64,000 nt of DNA from contig NZ_CP060787.1 in the NCBI RefSeq assembly GCF_014489555.1, positions 1-64,000 of the forward strand, read 5' to 3'. How positions within the stretch are numbered: position 1 is the first letter of the stretch; every line of letters begins with the position of its first letter. Shown one piece after another: positions 51,768-64,000 of this stretch. This stretch comes from Hymenobacter qilianensis (GTDB taxonomy: Bacteria > Bacteroidota > Bacteroidia > Cytophagales > Hymenobacteraceae). A program made the position numbers and the translations under genes. Below the pieces are notes generated by a model. It had not been told where the DNA came from, ran no database searches, and saw nothing but the letters and a program-made list of their open reading frames with translations.

Positions 51768-52217
51768 TTAAAAGGCGAACCCACGGCGCACGAGTCGGAC
51801 CCACCGCCGCTGGCGCCACCAGTAAAACCCGGCGGCAAAGCCCGTCACCAGCGGCGTCAAGAGGCCCGCGTGGATGGTAACCTCGTCGGTATACCAGGTT
51901 TGCCCCGCGCCGGTCGGCCGCAGCGTAATGTGGTGGTCCCACCCGCGGGCCAGGGGGCCGTGGCCGTTGTCGCGTAGCCAGAAACGCGTGGCATCCTGCG
52001 AAATCACCATCCACTGGGTGCCCAGGGGCAGCCAGCCGCCCAGGTACAGGCGCACCAGGTAGTTGCCGTCCTGCCACGTGTCCGGCAGCTGCGGGGGCGT
52101 GACGGGACGGAAGCGCAGCACGGGCCAGGCCACGTAAAACAGCAGCCGGGGCTGGAGCACGGCCTGCCAGGCCTGTTCCAAGGAGCAGTCTAACAGTGTC
52201 GAGCGGTGGATGCGCAC
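51768..52217 (-). CDS. SRPBCC-like (START/ligand-pocket) protein
   Basis: 149 residues from a GTG at 52217. Sequence like SRPBCC proteins: IHRSTLLDCSLEQAWQAVLQ, PDTWQDGNYLVRLYLGGWLP, RGWDHHITLRPTGAGQTWYT, ending TGFAAGFYWWRQRRWVRL. It could bind a hydrophobic ligand. It starts 4 bases after the repaired P-type ATPase stop (52222), so these are translationally linked. A truncated copy of its end lies at 47512-47781. Confidence 0.7.
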   Translation of the reverse strand: MRIHRSTLLDCSLEQAWQAVLQPRLLFYVAWPVLRFRPVTPPQLPDTWQDGNYLVRLYLGGWLPLGTQWMVISQDATRFWLRDNGHGPLARGWDHHITLRPTGAGQTWYTDEVTIHAGLLTPLVTGFAAGFYWWRQRRWVRLVRRGFAF

Positions 52218-52221
52218 GGGC

Positions 52222-54461
52222 TTAGCGGGGGTGGGGGCCCTGTCGTAGCTCCTCCGGCATTTTTTCTATTACCGACTCGTTTTCCGGGCGCAGGGCGGCC
52301 ACCGGGGGCGCCGCGCCCGGGGCGTGCCGCCCGTGCCCGGCGTGGCGTAGTCCATGCGCTGGATGCGTACGGCGTTGAGGATGGCCAGCAGGGCCACGCC
52401 CACGTCGGCAAAGACGGCTTCCCACATGGTGGCTAGGCCGCCGGCGCCGAGAATGAGGACAATGCCCTTTACAATAAAGGCCAGCCAGATGTTCTGCCAC
52501 ACGACCGCGTGGGTGGCGCGGGCAATGCGGCGGGCCGTCGCAATCTTGCTCGGGTGGTCGGTTTGAATGACGACATCGGCCGTTTCGATGGTGGCATCGG
52601 AGCCCAGGCCGCCCATGGCGATACCGACGTCGGCCAGCGCCACCACGGGGGCGTCGTTCACGCCGTCACCCACGAAGGCCAGCTTGCGGCCCCCGTCCTT
52701 GTACTGCTGCACGTAGCGCGCCTTGTCTTCGGGCAACAGGCCGCCGTGCGCTTCGTCAATGCCTAACTCCTTGGCCACGCGCTGGGTGATGCTGTCCTTG
52801 TCGCCGGAGAGCATCACGATTTTGGTGATGCCGTCGGCCCGCAGCTCCTGCACCGTGCGGACGGCATCTTCCTTCGGCGCGTCGGCCACGGTCAGGTAGC
52901 CGGCGTACTGGCCGTCCACGGCCGCTACCACGATGCTGTCAACGATTTGATCGACTTCGGGCGGGTAGGCTACGCTGAACTTGGTGAGCAGCTTGGTATT
53001 GCCGGCCAGTACGTCGCGCCCGTCCACGCGGCCGCGCATGCCGTGGCCGCTGATTTCCTCCACGTTTTCGACGGGTACCCCGGTGGCCGCCGCGCCCACA
53101 TGCAGCACGACCGCCTTGGCAATGGGGTGGGTGGACTTGGTTTCCAGCGCGCCCACCAGGCGCAGCAGCTGCGGGGCGTCGAGGCCGGCGGCCGGCTGCA
53201 CCTGCTGCACGGCAAACACGCCCTGGGTAAGCGTGCCGGTCTTGTCCATGACCACCGTGTCGAGCTCGCGCATCAAATCCAGGAAGTTGGAGCCCTTGAA
53301 CAGGATGCCGTTTTTGGACGCGGCGCCGATGCCGCCGAAGTAACCCAGCGGAATGCTAATGACCAGCGCGCAGGGGCAGGAAATGACCAGGAATACTAGG
53401 GCCCGGTAGAGCCAGGTGCGGAACACGTAGTCGTCCACCACGAAGTAGGGCACCAGCACCAGCAGCACCGCTAGGGCCACCACGATGGGCGTGTAGACCT
53501 TGGCAAACCGGGTGATGAACTGCTGGGTCTTGGCCTTGCGGCCCACCGCGTCCTGCACCATAGCCAGAATCTTGGCCAGCTTGGTATCCTGGTAAGTGGC
53601 CGTCACGGCCACTTGAATCAGCGACTCCAGGTTGACCATGCCGGCCAGTACGACTTCGCCGGCCTGCTTGGTCTGCGGCACCGATTCGCCCGTAAGGGCT
53701 GCCGTGTTGAACGAAGCCGGCCCTTTGGTCAGCGTGCCGTCCAGGGCTACTTTCTCGCCCGGCTTGACCTCGATGGTGTCCCCCACCACTACCTGCTTGG
53801 GGTCCAGGACCACCGTTTGCCCATCGCGGATAACGGTGACTTCGGTGGCCTGAATCTCGAGCAGGGCCCGGATGCTGCGCTTGGCCCGGTTTACGGCCGC
53901 GTCTTGGAACAGCTCGCCCACGGTGTAAAACAGCATGACGGCCACGCCCTCGGGGTACTCGCCGATGGCAAAGGCCCCAAGCGTGGCGATGCTCATGAGC
54001 AGAAACTCATTGAAGATGTTGCCCGAGGGGATGCTCTGCAGGGCCGAGCGGATAACCTTCCAGCCCACGAGCAGGAAGGCCACCCCGTACCAGCCCAGGC
54101 GCACGTAGTCGGTAAACCAGGCCACGTCGAAATAGTCCAGCGCCAGGCCACTGAGCAATAGCACGAGGCTCACGCCCGGCCACAGGTAGGGGTTGTCCCC
54201 CGCCGGGCCGTGGTCGTGTTCCCCGTCGCCGTGGTCGTGGCCGGCGTGCTCGTCGGCGGCCTTACCGGCCAGGTCCACCATCTTTTTGCCGGCGGGGTGG
54301 TGGTGGCCCGTGTGGTCGTGACCGGGCACGTCGTGGCCTTCGGGATTGGCGGCCGCGTCGGGCGTGAGCTGCTCGCGGGTGAGGGCGCCCACGTTTTCGA
54401 GCTGCACCTGCTTGGCGGTGTTGAGCTCTTCGTCGGTGTTGGAGGAGGTTGGATCAGGCAT
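52222..54461 (-). CDS. Heavy-metal P-type ATPase (Zn/Cd/Co type) with His-rich N-terminus
   Basis: About 746 residues. Instead of a CxxC heavy-metal domain the N-terminal 90 residues are His-rich (VPGHDHTGHHHPAGKK, HAGHDHGDGEHDHG). Catalytic core: TGES in NTAALTGESVPQT, CPC in VISCPCALVISIPLG, DKTGT in VVMDKTGTLTQG, HP in KSTHPIAKAV, and GDGVNDAPVVALADVGIAMG. It exports divalent metals at ATP cost. The frame ends at 52269 in poor sequence; adding one C (run 52319-52322) gives RPENESVIEKMPEELRQG and stop at 52222, 4 bases before the next start, which I prefer. ATPase is certain; metal preference is inferred. Confidence 0.9.
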
Positions 54462-54511
54462 AGGAAAAGAAGCGTCTGGTTAAAAAAAATATGGGAGCGG
54501 TCCGCCGGCGG

Positions 54512-55126
54512 CTACCAGTCCACGAAAAAGCCGGCCACGCCCACCAGCACGAGCACCGCGCCCGTCAGCTGCCGCTCGTGCCGGGCCAGTCCATCGACGT
54601 TGAGGCCCTGCAGGCTGCGATGGGCCAGCGCTACCAGCGTACACATGGCCGACACGGAGGCCAGCAAATACACGCTCATCAGCAGGGCCAGGGCCGCCGG
54701 GCCGTGGGTGCCGGCCGCTAAAAAGAAGGTCTGAATCTCCAGGCACGGGGCCAAAAACATCGTCGCGGCCAGCCCAACTACTAGGCGCCGGCGCGGGGTG
54801 CGCCGGCGCACGGGCCGCGGGTCAGGGTGGGTATGACCGGGGCCGGAAAAGGCGTAGAGTAGGCCGATGGCGATGAGCAGTAGCGGCGCAATCCAACTGG
54901 CAAATTGCTCGAAGCGGGCCGAGAGGCGCCACCCCAGCAAACCCAGCGCCACCCCGATGCCTACCGTGCTGAGCACGTGGGCGAGCCCGGCCACCAGCGT
55001 CACGCCCACCGCCCGCCGCAAAGGCCAGCCTTCGGCCCGCGCCACGGCCAGCACCGGGGCCCAGTGGTTGGGAATGGCGGCGTGGAGGAGGCTTAGCACA
55101 AAGGCACCGGTAAGTAGTTCAAGCAT
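54512..55126 (-). CDS. Membrane metal permease, HupE/RcnA-like
   Basis: 204 residues with about six membrane helices. TM1 contains LHAAIPNHWAPVLAVARAEG, similar to the HxxxPDHW signature of nickel/cobalt transporters and HupE/RcnA permeases; TM2 has GLAHVLSTVGIGVALGLLGW. A His-containing loop GHTHPDPRPVRRR follows. It could export or import Ni/Co or Zn. A palindrome at 55186-55202 lies 60 bases upstream, so the Fur-type regulator probably controls it. It stops 50 bases before the P-type ATPase. Confidence 0.7.
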   Translation of the reverse strand: MLELLTGAFVLSLLHAAIPNHWAPVLAVARAEGWPLRRAVGVTLVAGLAHVLSTVGIGVALGLLGWRLSARFEQFASWIAPLLLIAIGLLYAFSGPGHTHPDPRPVRRRTPRRRLVVGLAATMFLAPCLEIQTFFLAAGTHGPAALALLMSVYLLASVSAMCTLVALAHRSLQGLNVDGLARHERQLTGAVLVLVGVAGFFVDW

Positions 55127-55185
55127 GGGAAGCGGTCAGGAAAGAGGCACCGCCGGTTACGAGGACAAACCTCGGGCTCCGGGCG

Positions 55186-55202
55186 ATGCAATGCTATTGC
55201 AT
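55186..55202. promoter_or_regulatory. Likely Fur/Zur-type operator
   Basis: Perfect palindrome ATGCAAT-GCT-ATTGCAT. With the Fur gene read in its repaired frame (stop at 55206) this lies in the gap between the regulator and the permease start at 55126, where an operator would be expected. Assigned by symmetry and position. Confidence 0.6.
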
Positions 55203-55205
55203 TGT

Positions 55206-55639
55206 TTAAGCAGCGGTTGGCGAGTCGCCCGCGCAGCGGGGCAGAGGCCTTTCATCACCAGGCTGGTTTCCTGCACCTGGTAGGCCTCGGGCAGGGCAAT
55301 GACCGGCACGGCCACCGCGGGCAGGCAGGCGGTTTCCCGGCAGCGGGTGCAGAAGAAATGCACATGCAAGTCCTGGTGGTGCTGGGGCGTGCAGCGGGGC
55401 TCGCACAGGGCGAACTTGACGGCGCCGCTGCCGTCCTCGATGCGGTGCACCAGCCCTTTGTCGGTGAAGGTTTTCAGGGTGCGGTGCACGGTGATGCGGT
55501 CGGCGGGCTGGAGCAACGCCTCCACGTCGGCCAAGCTCAGCGCCGCCGACTGCTGGACCAGCACGTCTAAGATCAGCAGGCGCATGGCCGTGGGCGTTAT
55601 CTGCTTGGCGATCAGGGTGTCTTCGAGGGGATGAGCCAT
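55206..55639 (-). CDS. Fur-family metal-dependent repressor (one frameshift near the end)
   Basis: About 145 residues. N-terminal winged helix (TPTAMRLLILDVLVQQSAAL then ADRITVHRTLKTFTDKGLVH). C-terminal metal domain with His/Cys ligands: CEPRCTPQHHQDLHVHFFC and TRCRETACLP. The uncorrected frame runs to 55157 with a poor tail; adding one C in the run 55238-55241 gives VMKGLCPRCAGDSPTAA and stop at 55206, restoring the CxxC typical of structural-zinc Fur proteins. Probably a Zur- or Mur-like repressor of the permease, ATPase and other efflux genes. Placed between the efflux operon and the permease. Confidence 0.85.
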
Positions 55640-55690
55640 AGTAAAAGCGCAGCGGTGGGGAATAGGATTAAGCTACTACCAAAGGGCCGG

Positions 55691-55996
55691 TCAGGACCGG
55701 GGCCAAAACAAGATTACGGCCAGGCCCAGCAGCAGGATGGCTCCACCCAGCAAGTCGGACCGGTCCGCTCGGAAGCCATCAAAGTACCAGCCCCTCGCCC
55801 TGGACATGACCACGAAAATGCCGCCGTAGACGGCGTAGGTTTTGCCGAAGGCAGTGGGTTGCCACGTCGCCACCCAGCCGTAGAGTACGAGCAGGATGGC
55901 GCCCAGGAGCCCCATCCACCCGGGTCGGTCAGCCTTCAGCCACTGCCAGAAGCGGGAGCTACCCCCGATTTCGTAGAGTCCCGCCAGAATAACCAT
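55691..55996 (-). CDS. YnfA/UPF0060 family membrane protein
   Basis: 101 residues with four helices. Family blocks: LAGLYEIGGSSRFWQWLKAD, AILLVLYGWVATWQPTAFGK, TYAVYGGIFVVMSRARGWYF and DRSDLLGGAILLLGLAVILF. Small integral inner-membrane protein resembling multidrug/metal exporters of the SMR fold; function unproven. Follows CzcB 63 bases after it and precedes the Fur gene. Confidence 0.88.
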   Translation of the reverse strand: MVILAGLYEIGGSSRFWQWLKADRPGWMGLLGAILLVLYGWVATWQPTAFGKTYAVYGGIFVVMSRARGWYFDGFRADRSDLLGGAILLLGLAVILFWPRS

Positions 55997-56059
55997 GGTC
56001 AGGGGTTGTAGGTACTGCCTGGTTCCGGGAAGAAGGTTGGTTGCTGGAGGAGAAAGGCC

Positions 56060-57257
56060 TCAATGGCCCTCACCTTCCTCCTCGGCGTTTTTCAGCTTGG
56101 CTAGCAGCGAGTAGGCGCCGTCCGTGACGAAGGTAGAGGTGGCCGGCACGGTCTCCGGCAGGGTGACTTCGGTGTAGCCGTCCTCGCTGCGCCCCAGTGT
56201 CACGGGCACCAGGCGGTAGCGGCCGGAGGCTTCCACGGCAAAGGCGTAGCTCTGGCCCTCAAAGCGTACTAGGGCGGCGTCGGGCAGGGTGGGGCCTGGG
56301 TGCGGCCCGTTTCAATCAGGGCCCGCACGTAGAGGCCGGGCAGCAGGGCCGGGTCGTTTTCCTGGTCGAGGTGGCCGTGCACGCGCACGGTGCGGTCCTC
56401 CCCGATGGCTTTGCCCACCAGGTATACCCGGGCCGTGCGCTCGCGGCGGGAGCCAGTGGAGTCGCTGGCCAGGGTGAAGCGAATGAGCTGCCCGTTCTGC
56501 ACCCGGGCCACGTCGCGCTCAAACACGGTGAGCTCCACGTGCAGGTGCTCGGGGTCCACGATTTCAAACAGGGCATCGGTGGCGGTCACGGCTTGGCCCA
56601 CCGTCACGTTCACGGCCCGCACGAAGCCGGCCCGCGGGGCGCGGACGCTAGCCGTGGTGACTATCTTTCCTCCTACCGGCAGGCCCGCCAGCCGCAGTCG
56701 GGCCGCCTGGGCATTGGTTTGCACCTGCAGGGCCTGGTAGTCGGCCTGCGCGCGCTGGTAGTTTTTCTGGGGCGCTACTTCCTGCTCGTAGAGCTCCTTC
56801 TGGCGGGCCAGCTCGGTGCGGGCATACTCCAAGCGGGCGCGGGTTTCCAGGTAGTCCTGCTGCAGGGTCACAAACTCGGGGTTGCGGATAGTGGCCAGCA
56901 CTTCACCCTTGCGCACCCGGGCGCCCTGCAGTAGTTCGGTATTGTCCACGAAGCCGCCCAGGGGGCCGTGATGTTGACGGCACTTTCCGGCGGCACGTCC
57001 AGCGTGCCGTTCACGGCCAGGCCCGCGCCCATGGGGCGGGAGGCCAGGGGACCGGTTTTCAGCCCGCCAGCCTGCTGCTCGGCGGTGGAAAGGGTCACCA
57101 TGTCGGCGGCTTCCTCCCCTTCGTGCGCTTCTTCCCCGGCATGACCACCGGCCTCGGTGGTGGTCTCAGCGTGGTCCGCGTCGGCGGTTTCATTTTCCTT
57201 ACTGCAGCCGGCCAGGGTCAGGGCCAGCAGCAACGCTAGGGATGCTAGGTTCTTCAT
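56060..57257 (-). CDS. CzcB/CusB-type RND periplasmic adaptor lipoprotein (two frameshifts)
   Basis: About 399 residues from ATG 57257. Lipobox LTLAGC (Cys about 17), a His/Glu-rich metal-binding start (DADHAETTTEAGGHAGEEAH), then the membrane-fusion pattern: lipoyl-like VRKGEVLATIRNPEFVTL, hairpin coiled coil (LEYARTELARQKELYEQEVA), and beta-barrel (ALFEIVDPEHLHVELTVFER). Breaks at G5 56961-56965 (repair gives NITAPLGGFVDNTELLQG) and G4 56291-56294 (repair gives TLPDAALVRFEGQSYAFAVE), ending at 56060. Adapts the pump to the outer membrane factor; starts 22 bases after the CzcA-TolC gene. Confidence 0.88.
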
Positions 57258-57279
57258 ATGGATCAAGTCGAGAGATGGG

Positions 57280-61682
<4,403 letters not shown>

Positions 61683-61842
61683 GCTGGCTGGGGAAAAAGG
61701 CTAGAAATCCTGACATAGGGCGGCCGGAGCACCGGAAGGCTCAACGACGGCAGGGTCCGGGCACCGCGAAACGGGTGCGCGCGTCACGGGAGCGGGCACC
61801 ACAGGGCACCCGTTCCCAGAAGGGACCGGAGGAAACAGGAAA

Positions 61843-62171
61843 CTAGGCTTGCGGAGGCTGCCAGATGGTGCCCGGCAAGTGCCGGGGCCCGGGGGGGCTA
61901 GCCGGGCAAAGCGGCTGGGCGCGTAATACGTCCGGGGCTGCACGATCAGGGGAATACCCAGGGCAAGCGGCAGCGAGGTACTCGCGCAGCACTGACACTG
62001 ACACATGGGGGTGCACCAATCCAGTCCCGCATGCGTACCGGCCTCCTGCTGCTGGGAGGCCGCGGTGACCAACGTCTGCAGGTTATCCGCGCGCACTGGC
62101 TCCCGGTCTACGCAGGGCAGACAAGCCAACACAGCGAGGTAACAGGCAAAAAAGATGGAGAGGAAACGCAT
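61843..62171 (-). CDS. DUF6660-type small cysteine-rich protein (one frameshift)
   Basis: About 109 residues from ATG 62171 (MRFLSIFFACYLAVLACLPC). Signal helix, then DREPVRADN, a Cys-rich stretch DWCTPMCQCQCCASTSLPLA and a tail. The frame continues past its normal end to 61701; adding one C (run 61884-61887) gives the family ending LPGTIWQPPQA and stop at 61843. Members occur upstream of CzcA/CusA pumps in Bacteroidota and probably bind or sense metal ions. First gene of the efflux cluster, 160 bases before the pump. Confidence 0.72.
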
Positions 62172-62521
62172 GCAAGCAAGACGGGATGGTGCAAACCTAC
62201 GAAATGCGCACCAATAAGGATACAACCAGGGGTTAATTTGGTAACTGCCCGGACAAGGTTTGCGAGTCAATCAGTCACTGGCCTAGCGGGCCGGTAAGCA
62301 CGGGGACCGCGGTGTAGCAGCGCCGCGCTGCCGAAGAAACAGGGTCGGGCAGGCAATAAGTTTCCACGGCCAGCGCGCGGACCGAATTAGTCAGGACACT
62401 TCCGCGCTGCTGGTTCCGTGCGCTATCCTCCCTACCGGTCAGGCCCCGTTGCCGCCGCGCATCTGCGCGCCATCTACTACCTTACCCTGCCAGTAAGCCC
62501 CCCGTTTCTTTCGCTATCCCT
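62172..62521. other. Divergent intergenic region of the efflux cluster
   Basis: 350 bases between the divergent DUF6660 and CDF genes. Presumably contains both promoters. I see no strong palindrome, RNA gene or repeat. Confidence 0.4.
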
Positions 62522-63469
62522 ATGGCGCACCTGCCTTCTTCCGACGCCGCCGGACCTAAGCCCCGCGGCCCCGACCACCGGCCGGGCGCTCACCCCCACG
62601 GGCTCGGGGCGGACACCCCCTACCTGCTGGTCTGGAGCGGGTGCCTGCTCCTCCATTTTTCTTTTGTCCTGGCCGAGGCGGCCGCCGGCTTCTGGGGACA
62701 TTCGGCGGCGCTCCTGGCCGACGCCGGCCGCAACCTCGGCAGTGGGCTTTGTTTGGGCCTTGCCTGGTGGTGCGGGCGCCCGGCCCGGCGCTCGGGCCGG
62801 GGACGCTATCCTTACGGCTTCCACAGCCTGCCGATTCAAATCTCCCTCTTCACGGCGGTGGGACTATGTGTCCTGCTGGGCGTCCTGCTGCGAGCAACCA
62901 TGGACTACCTGCGCTCCCCTGAGCCGGTGAGTGGCCTGCTGGTCGGGCTGCTCGCCGGCGCGGGCCTCCTCCTGCACGCCGGAACTGCCGGACTGCTGTT
63001 GCGCGGGCAGCAGGTCCGGGGGAACGGGCGCCGCGGCTGCCAGTACCTGTTCACGGATGCCCTGGTATCGTTTGGGGTGGCGCTGGGCGGAGCCCTCCTG
63101 TATGGCACCGGCTGGCCGTGGGTGGACCCTTTCCTGGCCGTGGTGCTGCTGGGCGTCATCGCCTACGGCTGCTGGGGCCTGCTCACCCCGAGCCGGCTGC
63201 TGCGGACCCGCGCGGAAGACACGGATGTAGCGGCGGTGCGCGCCTTTCTGCGGAGGCAGCCCGGCGTGCGGGAGGTGCATCAGCTGCATATCTGGCCCCT
63301 CACCCCGACGGACACCGCCCTGAGCGTGCACCTGGTGCGGCCCCGCCAGGACGATACCGCCTTTATAGAATACCTGCAAGAGGCCCTGCACAGGGAGTTC
63401 CACATTCGCCAGAGCACGGTGCATCTTGAACCCGAAACGTTGAGCTCGGGCACTCCTGGCGGGGGGTAG
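62522..63469 (+). CDS. Divergent cation diffusion facilitator with altered metal-site residues
   Basis: 315 residues, CDF fold: WSGCLLLHFSFVLAEAAAGF, GHSAALLADAGRNLGSGLCL, GRYPYGFHSLPIQISLFTAV, LFTDALVSFGVALGGALLYG, WPWVDPFLAVVLLGVIAYGC and a C-terminal domain VREVHQLHIWPLTPTDTALS. In TM2 the canonical HxxxD of ADAGHxLxD is ADAGRNLGSG: His to Arg and Asp to Gly. In TM5 the first ligand is Tyr (QYLFTD) while the Asp is kept. So three of four transport-site ligands are gone. It may no longer transport zinc, or may carry another substrate. The GC-rich, Arg-rich sequence is unlike the normal CDF at 50814. Confidence 0.82.
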   Translation: MAHLPSSDAAGPKPRGPDHRPGAHPHGLGADTPYLLVWSGCLLLHFSFVLAEAAAGFWGHSAALLADAGRNLGSGLCLGLAWWCGRPARRSGRGRYPYGFHSLPIQISLFTAVGLCVLLGVLLRATMDYLRSPEPVSGLLVGLLAGAGLLLHAGTAGLLLRGQQVRGNGRRGCQYLFTDALVSFGVALGGALLYGTGWPWVDPFLAVVLLGVIAYGCWGLLTPSRLLRTRAEDTDVAAVRAFLRRQPGVREVHQLHIWPLTPTDTALSVHLVRPRQDDTAFIEYLQEALHREFHIRQSTVHLEPETLSSGTPGGG

Positions 63470-63531
63470 TAACCGGGGCGGCGCAGGAGGCGACGGCGGC
63501 AGTAAACCAGTAGGACCGGGCTTTTTTGTTT

Positions 63532-64000
63532 TTAGACGCCGGTGAAGGTTCTCAAGCTCGACAACGGGTCTGGCTGGGCAGCCCCCGGGTGGGGCTCCCG
63601 GCGGGCACCCCTCATTTGCTGAAAGGCGGCCAGGGCCTTTTCCCAGTGCGGGGTTCCGTAGGCCCGCAGCAGGGGGACCAGGGCCGGGGTCAGGGCGAAG
63701 TGCAGCCGGGGACTGGTGCACGGCAGGGTGGGGTTGTCGGGGTTGCGCAAGACCAGGCCCACGGCCACCAGCGGCTGCAGCACCTGCCCCCGCATGCGCA
63801 CAAACGCGTGTTCGGTGGAAGCTTCACGCCAGTTATACACCGTGCGCATGAAGTCGCGAATGCCGCGGGCCATGCCTTTGCGCCCGTCGCTGGCTTCCAC
63901 CCACGGGGTATCCGGGCCTACGCCAGCCAGGGCCAGCAGCGTTAGAGCCGCCAGCTTGCTGCACAGGGTCGTTGTCAGGTTCAGCGCGCTGAGGATGTGC
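63532..64000 (-). pseudogene. Truncated BsuBI/PstI-type restriction endonuclease (N-terminal part, 5' end outside window)
   Basis: The frame is open to the window edge and reads LAALTLLALAGVGPDTPWVE, ASDGRKGMARGIRDFMRTVY, STEHAFVRMRGQVLQPLVAV, GLVLRNPDNPTLPCTSPRLH and LVPLLRAYGTPHWEKALAAF, the winged-helix N-terminal domain of BsuBI/PstI-like type II enzymes. It then ends after 31 residues of unrelated sequence (GARREPHPGAAQPDPLSS). The C-terminal PD-(D/E)XK catalytic domain is missing; its place is taken by the CDF gene on the opposite strand. The matching methylase is not in the window. It is probably a dead remnant at the border of the metal cluster. Confidence 0.65.

Overview
The window looks like accessory DNA of a member of the Bacteroidota, most likely Hymenobacter or a close relative. 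I infer this from the SusC/RagA receptor, the Bacteroidota-type tra genes (TraE, F, G, J, K, M, N and O types), promoters of the TAnnTTTG type, the CzcA-TolC fusion and the generally GC-rich coding DNA. A Rep_3-type initiator with iterons, a ParA partition locus, a relaxase with coupling protein and a full set of conjugation genes show that at least 19.7-46 kb is the backbone of a conjugative plasmid, or of an element derived from one. I name no species, because nothing in the sequence fixes it.

Layout. 1-2.4 kb: 3' part of a SusC/RagA TonB-dependent receptor. 2.8-5.1 kb: serine resolvase with a possible res site, then a complete IS3-family element (1421 bp, 24-bp inverted repeats, 3-bp target duplication) and remnants of further IS ends. 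5.3-19.0 kb: defence island. On the plus strand it holds an HTH-ImmA/IrrE metalloprotease, a P63C-domain protein and a large PIN-domain/coiled-coil/membrane protein. On the minus strand a compact row runs type IIG restriction-methylation enzyme, 119-aa protein, catalytically dead PAZ-less Argonaute, SIR2 protein, 87-aa protein, TIR protein with a histone-H1-like tail; a lone PD-(D/E)XK nuclease lies upstream. 19-26 kb: coupling protein, relaxase, MobC-like protein, candidate oriT, pyrimidine-rich repeats and parA with its partner. 26-28.3 kb: HigBA, iteron origin and rep. 28.5-33.7 kb: plasmid accessory genes (ArdC antirestriction protein, TOPRIM protein, HTH proteins). 34-45.9 kb: tra operon closed by a perfect 27-bp inverted repeat. 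46-64 kb: metal-resistance region with a CzcA-TolC fusion, CzcB, P-type ATPase, two CDF transporters, a permease and a Fur-family repressor with a likely operator, ending in a truncated BsuBI/PstI-type restriction gene.

How it fits together. Replication (rep and iterons), partition (parA and repeats) and addiction (higBA) keep the element. The tra, mob and ardC genes move it. The cargo consists of phage/plasmid defence and metal efflux.

Data quality matters here. I count 22 places where a gene is broken by one missing base in a G or C run (mostly 4-6 bases long), and in every case adding one G or C restores a plausible reading frame. This is most simply explained by homopolymer under-calling in the sequence, so I annotate these genes as single CDSs with the shift position stated rather than as pseudogenes.
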